Shown in pieces: positions 22,541-33,764 of a stretch of DNA of 64,000 nucleotides. The DNA lies in contig CM059571.1 of NCBI GenBank assembly GCA_030386875.1, positions 28,638,355 through 28,702,354 of the forward strand, written 5' to 3'. Made by a program: the position numbers and the translations under genes. The stretch's first letter is position 1; every line of letters begins with the position of its first letter. Below the pieces are notes generated by a model. That model had not been told where the DNA came from, searched no databases, and was given only the letters and a program-made list of their open reading frames with translations. The stretch comes from Morinoia aosen (taxonomy: Eukaryota; Arthropoda; Malacostraca; Amphipoda; Talitridae).

Positions 22541-23480
22541 TGTACAGGAATAACGGTCACTCTCGCTTTTTCGTGACCTTTACAAATGCTGGCTGTGCGA
22601 CCGCGCGCACGCATGCATGAGCGCTCGGTGGAAACCGAGCTGTAATTATACCATCACACTCTCTGGTTGCAGCTCAGATCACACGTTGAGAGGTAATCAT
22701 TGTTGATTATTACCACTGGCACACCGTAAACGCTTCTATGTTAATCATGACCTTTAAGCAGTGAAAATTCTGAGCTTGAAGGTTGACCTACTGAATACAT
22801 AGAGTGCCCCGTGACTGAGACTCGCAGTAACAGCTCAGCCTTCCTACAAGTAAGCATTTTTTACCTAAAAATATATATGCTCTGATTCTAATCTATATGC
22901 ACTGATATACACGTAATATAAATGTGCTTCTTTATTGTGTTAAGTGATAGTACTTCTTAAGGCATTTATAAACTAACCTAACAATACCTTTTGTGTATTT
23001 AGTTACATATTTATTAAGAAATTTGTTTGTGGTGCGTCTCTTCCGGTCCTCTGTCACGCTCATAGGGATGCTTAACCGTATCTGTGAAATGGGTGTCACC
23101 AGTGAAAGCGTACAATAATATTATATTTTAATCACAGATAATATTAGATTGGATATATTTATTATCCAAATCTGCAAGATTTATAGAAGGAAAATATTAC
23201 ATCCCATTATTTTGACAGACCGTGCACACTAGTACAGATATTATACTCCTCGAATTGAATTTTATGCGTCACTCGAATGAACGCTTGTTTATTATTTTTT
23301 GTAAGTGTTTTTTATTACTTTAAACTGTACTTTAAGATACATTTATTCCTCTTTACAGTGACGCTTCCGAAACTTAAACCGCAAGAAGAATACCAAGACA
23401 AATTCGGGATGCAAAAGCAAAAAAAATTGCAATCAAAATCAAGAAATGTAAATAAATATTTATTTCTTTATTGATGTCAA
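22541..23480 (+). other. gene-like segment between two copies of the Polinton end sequence
   Basis: This stretch is unlike the surrounding Polinton. It opens with a GC-richer patch containing a stem-loop (GCTCGGTGGAAACCGAGC, 22622-22639), then a good splice-donor context (CTACAAGTAAGC, near 22850), a T-rich tract ending in a strong acceptor (CTCTTTACAG, near 23352-23361) and an AATAAA signal near 23451. The short frame after the acceptor (VTLPKLKPQEEYQDKFG...) is basic and unrecognised. It could be a small spliced transcript or part of another inserted element; there is no proof of expression. Confidence 0.25.
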
Positions 23481-23605
23481 TTTTTTGGGGACAAACATTG
23501 CAAAAATAAAAGAGTGCATCGTATGTAGTGATGAAATAGAGCTGACTTGCCGTTCAAAATATCGTGCTTTTCTGATAATTAAATTAATTGAGTTCCTACA
23601 TCACG

Positions 23606-23793
23606 CACCTTTTGAGGAGCTACGTCACGAACCAACTGGAGAGAGCGTCATACACCTTTTGAGGAAATACGTCACGAGCCAACTGGAGAGAGCGTCATAC
23701 ACCTTTTGGGGAAATACCTCACGAACCAACTGGAGAGACCGTCATACACTTTTTGGGTAAATATGTCACGAACCAACTGGAGAGAGCGTCATG
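23606..23793 (+). repeat. 47-bp tandem array, four units
   Basis: Units start at 23606, 23653, 23700 and 23747: CACCTTTTGAGGAAATACGT followed by CACGAACCAACTGGAGAGAG. A partial fifth follows. Each unit carries an ACGTCACG core or a variant of it, close to half of a CREB-type site. A reading frame stays open through the array because it is read in shifted phases, so I do not call it coding. Confidence 0.88.
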
Positions 23794-23854
23794 AAGCAAC
23801 TGGGGAGAGTCAAACACTTCAATTGCCGTATAAAGAAAATTAATCAAGACAAAT

Positions 23855-24055
23855 ATGATAGAATAGTTATTTGTTGACAAATTTTTGATTTTTTTAAAAG
23901 CAGAAATGACCTACACAAACGACCAACACACTTATCGATATACTTTTTTTTTCGTTCAATAAACAAAAGCGATTAACAGTATTTTGTTTAGGAATAATTC
24001 CATTCTTCAAAGTATTTTTTAGGAATATATAATTTATCAAAGTTTTGAAAATACC
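23855..24055 (+). repeat. second, direct copy of the inner Polinton end sequence
   Basis: Resembles 22270-22490 in the same orientation: AGAATAGTTATTTGTTGACAAATTTTTGA, then ACACAAACGACCAA, then TTTTTTAGGAATATATAATT with TATCAAAGTTT. It is more diverged from the right-hand repeat than 22185-22440 is. It directly precedes the ATPase gene, so it may be the original sub-terminal sequence. Confidence 0.6.
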
Positions 24056-24091
24056 TACCTTGAAGTGGATGTCTGTCTTTATTAATAAAGA

Positions 24092-24758
24092 TTAAATTAT
24101 ATGGTTCTTTGTATGTTTTAGAACAAAATTCTTTAAATTCGTCAAAGGGCATGTCCTGAGAAATGATATCTTTGTTAATGTCTTCATACCAGTTGAGTCT
24201 AAACCAAAAAGAATCAGAACGTTAGCATTTGTTCTAATTGTTTGCCTCGATAATAAATAATAATTTAGTGATAAGTACATTGAACTGCAGTTATTATGTC
24301 TTCCTCTTGTATAAAAGCTATCAGCTGGACTCTGATATCTTTCAGTTGCTATATCATCAAAAATGAAAAGATTTATTTGTATTGAATCTACGTCACTTGG
24401 GTCGGCAATAGATGTTGTATCTTGAAAATATTCAATTTTAGATTTTGAGTTTCTTTCGATAGGTAAATTTTCAAGGAAATCGTCAATCACCATTACCCTT
24501 CTCAAATAATTCAATTATTTCAGACTGGTTATAGCCTTTATCAAACACATTTTTTAATAATTTATATTCTGGTTGATGAATTGATTTACTGTACAGAAAA
24601 AGATGAATAAAATCGAAAAAATTTTCTAACAGAAGCTTTATTAATAAAGAAGTTTTACCACAGTTTGATATCCCTACGATGAGACATCTCAAGCCAGAAG
24701 AAGGAAAAATGAAGTGATTCTTTTGATTATTTCGTTTATTGTCTTTCCACATATACAC
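24092..24758 (-). pseudogene. Polinton packaging ATPase (FtsK/HerA-type), broken
   Basis: The start (MYMWKDNKRNNQKNHFIFP) leads into a Walker A loop, VGISNCGKTSLLIKLL (near 24685-24640). Further on come a Walker B stretch INLFIFDDIATE (near 24375) and the family signature FYTRGRHNNCSSMYLSLNYY with RQTIRTNAN. These are the conserved parts of the A32-like genome-packaging ATPase of Polintons and adintoviruses, which drives DNA into the capsid. It points away from the rest of the genes, as is common in this group. Fossil; broken. Confidence 0.85.
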
Positions 24759-24785
24759 AATTTTATATAACTAATCAACTACAAC

Positions 24786-25013
24786 TCATTTTCCAAAGTT
24801 TATTTTCCGTTTATAGCAATCGGAAACATTGTTTTTTAAATCTGCTACTTCATAAGAAACGTCTCTGATTAATGTTTCAATTGATTGTCATTGATTTATA
24901 TCTTCCCTATATAATTCAATATCAGTTTGAATTTGATTAACACCTAATTGCAATTGATTTATGCTTGCAGCATTGAGAACAACTTCTTGAATATCTGTTA
25001 TAACATCTTCCAT
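24786..25013 (-). pseudogene. small coiled-coil Polinton gene, broken
   Basis: A 75-codon stretch beginning MEDVITDIQEVVLNAASINQ. It is rich in heptad-like I/L/V spacing (LQLGVNQIQTDIELYREDI; LIRDVSYEVADLKNNVSDCY), lies just upstream of the ATPase and runs in the same direction. Similar short coiled-coil frames occur next to the ATPase in other Polintons as far as I recall, but I cannot assign a role. No catalytic or metal-binding residues are seen. Confidence 0.45.
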
Positions 25014-28000
25014 TTTATTAAGTTGAATTCTTCAATGTGTTTTTCTTTTTTATTGGTTGTCTCGTTAGGCAATAACGAGAGAAGGAGCTACCTTTGGTGA
25101 AAAATATTTTTTCCCCAGCGAATACTAAACAGTTGTATATTTTAATATCTAAAGGGAACTTTTCACACCTAATTAGAAGAAGTGTTTTTCAAATCCCAGT
25201 CGTAAACTAAGCAAATACATCGAGTTTACAATTTTTTGAGCATCTATTACTTCATATGAAACATTGCTTTTCATTTTGGTCAATGTAAATTTTCAGAATA
25301 CTTCAGAATTTACACTGGAAGAAATGCATTGAAATTTTGAATATATATTGAGAAAAAAATTTATTATAAATGGAACCATTTGATGTATCTCATTTATCTA
25401 ATACTATGAATACAAAAAGGCATAATAATCTTCAGAAAATGTTTGTAAAGATGACCTCAAGTAACAATTTTTGTAATATTTGTAATATTTACATCATAAA
25501 CTTAAGAAGACATGAGAAAAGTATTAAAACACAATATAAACGTGAGTAAAATATAATCTCGGATCTATATTTTGATATAAATAAACATTTCTGTAATATA
25601 TGTAATATAAATGTCTCTAATCTAAAAACACATCAAAAAAACTACTAGGCATATTAAAAACATAAATAATTACCGATTCATATTTTGCGAAAAAGATATG
25701 TTAGATATGTAGAGTAGAAGTAAAAAATCTACAACTACATAAGAAATCAAAGAAGCATTTTAGAAACGTTTATGGTTGTAAATTCACAGGAAAAAATGTG
25801 CCATAAATGAAAAATGCCTGGAATATAAATTCTCAGATATATCAGTTATAGATCCAAAAGTTTTTATGAGGAATATGACACCGGTTGTGCGATCAATTTT
25901 GGGAGAGCAAAAAAAAAAGTTTGATAATATGAAAATACAATTAGCAACTTTAGTTCAATTTTATATATACAAAGAACAAAATGAAAAGTATATTCAACAG
26001 CATGGATCAACACAGGCAAATTTATAGGCATATCGAAAAAGTTCAAAACATTGCGAATCTGTATAAAGAAGCTATTAGAAAGATTGAAGAATATGCAAAA
26101 AACTCCTTTGGCTGGTTAACAGATGAATTATTAGATTTCAATGTAAAAATCATTGAATACAAACCTATCAAAGGTTCTAGTTATATAGAACTCCCTTGAA
26201 AGTTTCAAAAGTCAACTTATAAACTAATCAATATTAAAAATACCGATAGTAAATGCTTCATGTGGAGTTTTGCGAGATATTATTGCCGAGATGAGAAAAA
26301 CGGTCATAGAATATCTAGAAGAATAAAAACTGAAGCTGAAAAGTTAAATTTCAGAGATATAACATTCCCAGTAAAACTTGAAGAAATCGACAAATTTGAG
26401 AGAAACAATAATGTGTCAACAAATGATTACAACTTTAATTACTTGAAAGAATTGTGTCCTCTGAGAAAAACATAGGTAAAAAATGAAGATATCATATCAC
26501 TTTTATTGTTAACATATGAAAATAAAAGTCATTGTGTTTCAATGAAGTCAGTAAGTCCATTTATGCAAACAAAAGACGGTCATAAAAACATGTTTGTTCA
26601 TACTGTTTATGGCAATTCACGTAAGAATGCTTATTAGCCAAAGAAATTAATGATTGCTCAGTTCACATTCCAACAAAATATGTACTTGAAGGAGGTAAAT
26701 TGAAATTTAAACACTTCCAAAAAACAATTAGACATACTTTTGCAATTTATGCTGATTTCGAATCAACGTTGACAAAATAAATACGTGTCAACCAAATCAA
26801 AACTCAAGTTACACCATGAACATTCAGAAGCACAATCCTAATTCATTCTGTTGCTATACAAAATCTGAACCAGATGAATACATCCGTTTAGAAATATTTA
26901 ATGGTAAAGATGCTTCCCAAAAGTTTGTAGAATATTTAGAAAAAGAAACCAAGAGAACTTATAGTCTGTTGAAAATGAATAAGAAAATGTGTATTACATC
27001 AGCTCAATTCAAAGAATATAAAGAGACTAAAAGATGCTATGTATGATGCAAAGAATTTACGGAAGAGTTAGAGACCACAGTCGTTTGACAGGTCATTACA
27101 GAGGTCCCGCTCATTTGAAATGTTATTTAAAAATTAGGAATCCAAATTGTATATCGGTGTTCTTACATGATCTGCCTAATTACGATGCTCATTTGTTCAT
27201 GAGAGTTGGGAAATATGTCCGGAAAGTTGAATGTTATTCCACAAACAGATGAAGAATTTATTAGTTTTACACAAACAATAAAAGTTGATTCTTATATATG
27301 TAAACATACAGGAAAAATTGAAGATATCACCAGAGACTTACGGTTCTTAGACAGCTAAAGGTTTTTACCTTCGTCTCTAGATAAACTTTCGAAGAATTTA
27401 TCTGCGCACAAAGAATTGTCGAAGTTCTTTCCCAATGAAGAACAATTAGAGTTGATAAAAAAAGGGTATTCATCTGTATGAATATGTAAATAGTTATGAA
27501 AAAATGAACGTTAATATTTTACCAGCTAAAAATGAATTCTACAGTAGATTAAATAATAAAAATATTTCTGAGGATGATTATCAGCATGCATCTTAAGTAT
27601 GGAGAGCTTTCAAATGCACAACATTTAAAGATAACCATAATTTATATCTATAAGTCGATACATCATTATTAGCAGAAGTATTTAAACAATTTAGACTAAC
27701 AAGTATGAAAACTTATTCTCTAGATCCAGCACATTATTTTACAGCTCCAGGATTGTCATTCGATGCTTTACAGAAACATACAAAAATAGAATTGGACTTG
27801 TTTGAAGATCCTGATATGCTCTTATTCATCGAAAAAGGAATAAGAGGTGGGATTTCTATAATATCGACTCGATATGCAAAAGCAAACAATCCATACATTC
27901 CAGAAACATTTGATAAAGGAAAACCAAATAGTTTTATCACATATATAGACGCAAATAATCTTTACGGCTGGGCTATGTGTCAAGCATTTCCAACTGGCAA

Positions 28001-28954
28001 CTTTCAATAGAAGGATCCAAAGTCGGAACTCAAAGCAGATAAAGGTTATATATTAGAAGTTGATTCAAGTTATCCGAAAAACTTACATACTCTACACAAT
28101 GATTTACCATTGGCTCCAGAAAATATCAAAGTAAACGATGTAAATGAATCAGTTCCACATCTTGGAAAACGAGAAAAATATGTTGTACATCATAAATCTC
28201 TGACACAAGATCTAGATCTAGGATTGAAGTTAGAGAAAATTCGCAGAATATTAGAGTTTGATGAAAGTCCATGGATGAAATCATATATTGATATCAATAC
28301 AAAACTGCGTCAACACGCTAAATCTGAATTTGAAAAAAGACTTCTACAAACTGATGAACAAGTCAGTATTTGCAAAACAATGGAAAATATTAGAAATAGA
28401 GTAGATGTGTGTTTAGTAAAGTCATAGAAAGAGTTGATTAAATTAACAAATAAACCAAACTTTACCAGTTTTAAAATATTCTCAAAAGATTTGATAGCAT
28501 GTCATTTGCAAAAACAAAAACTGAAATTTGATAAACCAATCTACGTAGGGCTATCTATACTAGATATAAGTAAAACATTAATTTATGATTTCCATTATAA
28601 TCATATTAAAAAAAATATGGCAATAGATCAAAGTTGTTGTTTACAGATACAGACTCATTATGTTATGACATCAAAACAAAAGATTTGTACAAAGATATGG
28701 TACGAAATAAAGACCTGTATGATACATCAAACTATTCTAAAGAACACTTCCTATATTCAACTAAAATATGCAAGTAATTAGGAAAATGAAAGACGAAACT
28801 TGTGGAATACCAATAAGAATTCGTTGGTCTCAGAGCAAAACTATATTGTAACCAAATGAAAAATTCCGTTAGTAAGAAAGCAAAAGGTGTAAGTAAGAAC
28901 ATAACTGAGAACAATATCACAATAGATGAATATAAAAGAGCATTGAATAATTAA

Positions 28955-30074
28955 GGAGATCATCCGAGACCCCTGACGCTCAGATGGTCATTTTCCATGT
29001 TTATGTTGGAAAAGGACCCTTAGGTGGTGGGCTATTCGGTACTAAAATTTTATGGTGCTACGGACAATAGATCCCCTCATGTACGGTGAAGGGAGGGGAC
29101 CAAAATCTTGAATTTTCTATCAATTTCGACCCCATATAAAAGGGCAAAAAAACGGGAAATGAAAAATTTCGATTCATTTTTGTGTTAGGAATGATTCAAG
29201 GATGCTAAAACTGCCTTTGTTTTTTGTTCTAGCACCAAAAATGAATGAGGAGATACGTCTTGAAATATCAATATCAGTGAAATATCATTACCTAAAAACC
29301 AATATGTCAATTTTTTCAAAAACTAAGGCCTAAATCAGAAAAAAATTATTGGAATAAATTGTGTTTCTTTTTAAAAGAAACATATCATAGTCAAATGTCA
29401 TAAGAATCAGACTGAAATTTTTTTTCATATATATGAAAATTTTTTTCTTTGGTTTGGAAATCACAATTCACAGTGTGAATTTGAAGTTATGCATGGAAAT
29501 TATCGAACTAAAAAAACAGCATTCAATAACATACATTGTCTATTATATTACACTTCAACAAAAAATTTTGTTTTATGCTCATACCCAAAAAAACTTACAA
29601 CATTCAAACCGTATCTCCTCACTGAGTTTTGATGCTAGAACAAAACCAAAGGCAGTTTTAGAATCCATGGGGAATTTCTAACAAGAAAATGAAGCCCTTT
29701 TAGATATATGAGATAAAAACCTCATACCTATATACCTCTAAGTTCATAAATATATTCTTAGTCATGAAATAGTAATAATCGCTTATCACAAAAAACTCTG
29801 TTCAAAATGTCGAAATTTCGCTTCATTCTATTGATAGAAATGCTTCAAGGATTCTAAAACTGTCTTTGGTTTTGTTCTAGCATCAAAACTGAATGAGGAG
29901 ATAGATTTTGAAATTTCCGTCAAAATTTCCCAAAAACCTAGTTTTTCTCAAAAAAAATACGGCCTAAATCGAAGAAGTGATGCGAGTAAAAAGTGTTTAC
30001 TTTCAAAAAATAAATATGCTGGCCAAATTTCAAACGAATCGGACGAAAAAAGTTAACCGACCCTGATGATCTCC
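28955..30074. mobile_element. TTAA-type MITE inserted in polB (first)
   Basis: TTAA at 28951-28954 and TCAA (decayed TTAA) at 30075-30078 bound inverted ends GGAGATCATCCGAGACC and, from the right, GGAGATCATCAGGGTC. The polymerase sequence resumes cleanly across it. The interior has a 50-bp module in three copies: direct at about 29211 and 29856 (CTGCCTTTG / CTGTCTTTGG...TTCTAGCA), and inverted at about 29609-29662. No transposase motif; the frames inside are short and A/T-driven. Confidence 0.78.
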
Positions 30075-30157
30075 TCAAACAATATACAAAACGATGTACA
30101 ATATCCAAAGTGTTAACCACGAATTATTTACTAAAGAAATAAATAAGATTGCATTAA

Positions 30158-30965
30158 GGACAGCATTCCCATATTATGAGATCATGGATGATACTGGGGT
30201 TATTGCTGCAGTAGGAAGTGAAAGAAGTCAGGTACATCCTGTGAAAAAAATGAGACTCGAACGTTCACTCGTTCGCCAGCTACGGAGGTTTAAAAAATGG
30301 GAGGGAGGGGGGAAGGGGTATTTTATCATGTTACACCTCCCCCATGGCACTTCCTTCACGGCTTGACGTTGCTATGTCATCTCCTATGTCTCTGTATTAC
30401 TCTATAATGACTTCAGGGGTCTAACCTGAACCAAAAATTTTAAAAATATTTCAATTACAGTTGTTTATGTTTCTTTGCTTCGCTTATAAAGTAAACAATG
30501 AACTTTTGGTTTCAAAATGCTTCTTCTCCTACAGTTTTTGAGCTACAGTGATAATTTTGGTATCACTGGATGCGGAAAAGCAAGGGCTTCCCAAAACCTT
30601 GAATGGTTTCACGATATAAATTTATTTTCAAAAGATATGACGTCATAAATCTGCATTTATTTAATGAATTATTTTTTTCATATTTTTTACTTGTTTTTTA
30701 AATTGGAGAAAACCATCTGAGTTTTTGGAATGTCCACGTATTTCTGCATCCAATGATACCCAAATCATTACTGTAGCTCAAATACTGTCAGACAAGAAGC
30801 ATTTTGAAAAATCCCCCCTAAATGATCGTTTTCTTTGATTTTATATTTTCTTTTCAGGAAAATCGCACTTTTTCATGACAGATAATCGATTCTCATTTGC
30901 ATTTCCTATCAGTATACCAAATTTCACTGCTCTAGGTTCAATAATAAAGAAATGGGACGCTGTCC
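30158..30965. mobile_element. TTAA-type MITE inserted in polB (second)
   Basis: Exact TTAA flanks at 30154-30157 and 30966-30969. The ends are inverted: GGACAGCATTCCCAT at the left and, from the right, GGACAGCGTCCCATT. The polymerase reading resumes across it (NKIAL | NGNDEKRHILPDGIN). An internal inverted pair lies at about 30520-30580 and 30745-30805 (TTTGAGCTACAGTGAT / AATCATTACTGTAGCTCAAA). The terminal GGACA and GTAGCTC motifs recall copies A/B at 18-22 kb, so it may be a distant relative of that family. Confidence 0.82.
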
Positions 30966-31067
30966 TTAAATGGTAATGATGAAAAGCGACATATATTACC
31001 AGATGGTATCAACACACTAGCATTAAATCACTATAAAATATTTTAAATAAATAAAGCATAAAAAATG

Positions 31068-31530
31068 TGTCTACAACATTAATGACTTCTATAGCCAAGA
31101 TTTATTATCTGTTGAAAATGAACAGTATTTGAGTGATTTAAAATCATTAGGTAATGAAGAAAAAACTGGGAAGGGTATTGTAAATACATTGCTTAGAAAA
31201 CTTCCATTACCTGAAATGCATTTGAAATTACCATGCAATATTCAATCTGAACAAGTCCCGAACGGTTCATTGAACAATAAACACACCTACTCATTTTGCG
31301 GTCCATGAACTAAGGTACAGAAGCGAATTCAAGAAGGTAATCAAGGAGTTAACTCACTCGATCAGGCTTGTAAGAATCATGGCATATTTTATTCACAACA
31401 TCCTGAAACGAAAGACAGAAACTATGCTGATGATATTATACCGAAAAGAGCCGCTGAAATTGCAACTGATTCAAATGAATCAGAATACGTTCGACCAGAT
31501 ACTTAATTAGTTAACGAAATTATGGCAGGA
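31068..31530 (+). pseudogene. Polinton protein with parvovirus-like phospholipase A2 domain, broken
   Basis: The stretch HTYSFCGP near 31285, followed by TKVQKRIQEGNQGVNSLDQA and CKNHGIFYSQHPETKDRNYA, carries the CGPGT-type calcium-loop signature. It also has the (D/N)xACxxHxxxY helix of the phospholipase A2-like domain found in parvoviral VP1 and in many Polinton minor virion proteins. The His of CKNHG is at the catalytic position; the Asp usually next to it reads as Gly here. Such a domain is thought to help a virion cross a membrane. It sits between polymerase and integrase. Fossil; broken. Confidence 0.7.
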
Positions 31531-31571
31531 AAGAGCTGGGCAGGGATGGGCATTTTGAAAAAAGTCTAAAC

Positions 31572-32598
31572 ACGCTCACTGAGGTGGGCGACCAAATTTT
31601 GAATGACTTATATTATAATCTTAAGACCGGTTTTACTGGAATAAATCAACTTGTTAAAAATCTGGCTCATCTTCAACTCATGTACGAAATTGGTTAGAAA
31701 CTCAAAAAACTCACACTCTATATAAACCAATAAAACATTATTTTAAAACGAGAAGGGTGAAGGTATCAAGAATTGATGATCAATGGAAAGCTGATTTGGT
31801 TGACATGCAAAGCAATGAAGATCAAGGAAAAAACTACATTTTAACAGTAATTGACATTTTCAGTAAATATGCATGGGCGATTCCAATAAGTAAGAAGACA
31901 GGTGAAAAAATCAAAACTTCTTTTCAAAAAATATGCAAAATACGAATTCCTTAGAAATTTCAGACTGATAAAGGCTTAGAGTTTACAAATAAATCCACTC
32001 AAGAACTATTCAAGAAACATAACATTCAGTGGTTTAGTTCAGAAAGTAAAACCAAAGTTCAAGTTGTGGAACGCTTCAACAGGACGTTAAAAACTAAAAT
32101 GTGGAAATATTTTACACACATGAAAACTAAAAAATGGGTGAATATTTTACAAGATTTAATGCAAAATTGCAATAATAATAATCATAAAACAATTAAAATG
32201 GCACCTAACCATGCATCATTGGAAGAGAACAGTAAAAAGGTTTATGATAACTTATTCCTTCCAACCGAAACAACTTTCACATCACCGAAACTCAAAATTG
32301 GCGGTAGAGTAAGAATAAGCAAGAAACGGAAAGAGATTCCGGAAGGGTTATTTGCCAAATTTCACTAATGAGTTATTCATTGTATCCGAAATACTGTCTA
32401 CTGAACCAATTTCTTATAGATTGAAAGACATGGATGGTGAAGAAATAAAAATAAGTTTTTATGAACAAGAACTATCAAAATATACTAGTGATGTTTACGC
32501 ATTTGAGAAAATTATTGAAAAGAGTAAAGGAAAACTGTTCAAGTGGAAAGGTTATGATGAACCTTCATGGATCTCAGCGACTGAAGTTAATGTCAGTT
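31572..32598 (+). pseudogene. Polinton retroviral-type integrase with chromodomain, broken
   Basis: The N-terminal part (LNDLYYNLKTGFTGINQLVK near 31595-31660) is the family's helix-turn-helix block, followed by KHYFKTRRVKVSRID. The catalytic core shows D in QWKADLVDMQSN (near 31790), a second D in FQTDKGLEFTNKS (near 31965) and E in VVERFNRTLKTKMWKYF (near 32070), the DDE triad. The end holds LKDMDGEEIKISFYEQELSK and a chromodomain-like tail, GKLFKWKGYDEPSWISATEV (near 32525-32590). It would join the element ends to host DNA with a 6-bp duplication. Fossil; broken in a few places. Confidence 0.88.
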
Positions 32599-32599
32599 G

Positions 32600-33273
32600 A
32601 GAATAAACTTATATTAAGTTAAAGTCTTTTTGAGTTTTTCTCTCCAAAAAATAGCTTTGATTTATATCAAAACTAAATCAGATTTACTAAACTTAACAAA
32701 GAGTTTGAAAAAGCAATTCACACATGATAAAATATTCGAACAAGATTTATTCCATGATGCTAAAAAAGTTTATAAGCCATTGATTGAACCTTTATCTAAA
32801 ATTGTTGACGAAACAAAACAAACTAGGTTGGCAATAAAAGATATACCTCATGAAAAACTTAAACCTATCAAAGGAAAACCTGTTGAAAATCTAGCTTTGC
32901 CCTCTTCTGGATCCAACTCTGTAGTTGAACCTATCGCATTGAATTTCTTGCGTTTTGCATGGAAACCTGGAAACGAGTGTGACAAAGCTTATGGCATTCG
33001 ATGGAATGGAAGTCATGTTATGCTAGGAAATAAAAAAGTAAGTATTCTGGGTAATGATTTTAAAATTGGAGAAAAATGATACGAAGGAACAACTGGATTA
33101 TGGGAACTATTAGAAAGCAAAATCCTATTGATTTTGGGGACGAAGATAAAAGAAATTATTATGACATGTTGTATTCAACTGATGCTTATTTGCGGGAAGA
33201 CGGTACCATAAAAGCAAATAGGGTTGAGAAATATCTTAAATTTATCCAACCATTTTATCAAATAATTAAATGA
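32600..33273 (+). pseudogene. conserved Polinton minor protein of unknown role, broken
   Basis: The reading includes LLNLTKSLKKQFTHDKIFEQ and PVENLALPSSGSNSV, then a C-terminal block ending in EGTTGLWELLESKNPIDFGD and YDMLYSTDAYLREDGT. The GTxGLWELL...TDAxxR pattern is one I recognise from uncharacterised proteins of insect Polintons; its function is not established. It lies between integrase and the structural genes, so a virion or assembly role is a reasonable guess. Fossil. Confidence 0.55.
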
Positions 33274-33764
33274 AAAAAAGCTCAGCTGCAGTTGAAACAA
33301 TTAGATCAGCAAGTCCATCAGGTCGTGAATCAAGCCGTGAATCAAGCCCAGAACCAAGTCCTTTTGCTAACCCAAGAGTAGTAGAATCCTCAATTTTGAG
33401 TCCACAACAAAGTCCTTCAACACGCCAGAGATCATTTTCCGACCCTTCACGAAGGTCTACTTTTAGACCAACTCCTACTCCTGGACCTTCTCCTACATCT
33501 TCTCCTATACCTCCTCGTCATTCTTCTAGAGAGGATTCAGACGTTTCAGGATCGGGTATTATTGTATTACCATCTAACATCAATGATCTTGTGAAAAGAC
33601 AACACTTATTGTTCGGTTCGTTTAACGTTGGAAATACAGGAGTTTTTAATGAACTTCAAATACATACGCATGAACTTTTAAAGCGAGGTCTATTAAATAC
33701 TGCTGAAGTAAAGGTGTTTGATGATTTATTGTTTAAAAATGGAATCTCAAAGCATTGTAATTAG
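33270..33764 (+). CDS. Ser/Pro-rich Polinton protein of unknown role
   Basis: 164 codons from MKKSSAAVETIRSASPSGRE. The first 95 residues are disordered, with repeated SP and RxSS motifs (GRESSRESSPEPSPF; FRPTPTPGPSPTSSPIPPRH). The last 70 are more ordered and hydrophobic (LVKRQHLLFGSFNVGNTGVF; LLKRGLLNTAEVKVFDDLLF). Its start overlaps the end of the gene before it, and its end overlaps the start of the penton gene, a compact layout. The reading frame is uninterrupted. No known domain; the tail may bind another virion protein, which is inference only. Confidence 0.5.
   Translation: MKKSSAAVETIRSASPSGRESSRESSPEPSPFANPRVVESSILSPQQSPSTRQRSFSDPSRRSTFRPTPTPGPSPTSSPIPPRHSSREDSDVSGSGIIVLPSNINDLVKRQHLLFGSFNVGNTGVFNELQIHTHELLKRGLLNTAEVKVFDDLLFKNGISKHCN

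Larger units (their letters stand above)
25370..31046 (+). pseudogene. polB: Polinton protein-primed family-B DNA polymerase, broken and carrying two MITE insertions
   Basis: The start (MEPFDVSHLSNTMNTKRHNN) leads into Cys/His pairs (FCNICNIYIINLRRHEKS). Then comes the N-terminal Polinton block (NSFGWLTDELLDFNVKIIEY, GSSYIELP, INIKNTDSKCFMW). The exonuclease motif TFAIYADFEST lies near 26737-26770 and HDLPNYDAH near 27170-27195. Polymerase motif A is YIDANNLYGWAMCQAFPTGN (27942-28004); the motif C equivalent TDTDSLCYDIKT lies near 28645-28680. The last residues (LPDGINTLALNHYKIF) end near 31046. This enzyme would copy the element from protein-primed ends. The coding sequence is interrupted by TTAA-type elements at 28955-30074 and 30158-30965 and is otherwise broken many times. 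Fossil. Confidence 0.9.

Noticed and set aside
23606-23793. CRISPR-like array
   Set aside because: The units are contiguous 47-bp tandem repeats without spacers.
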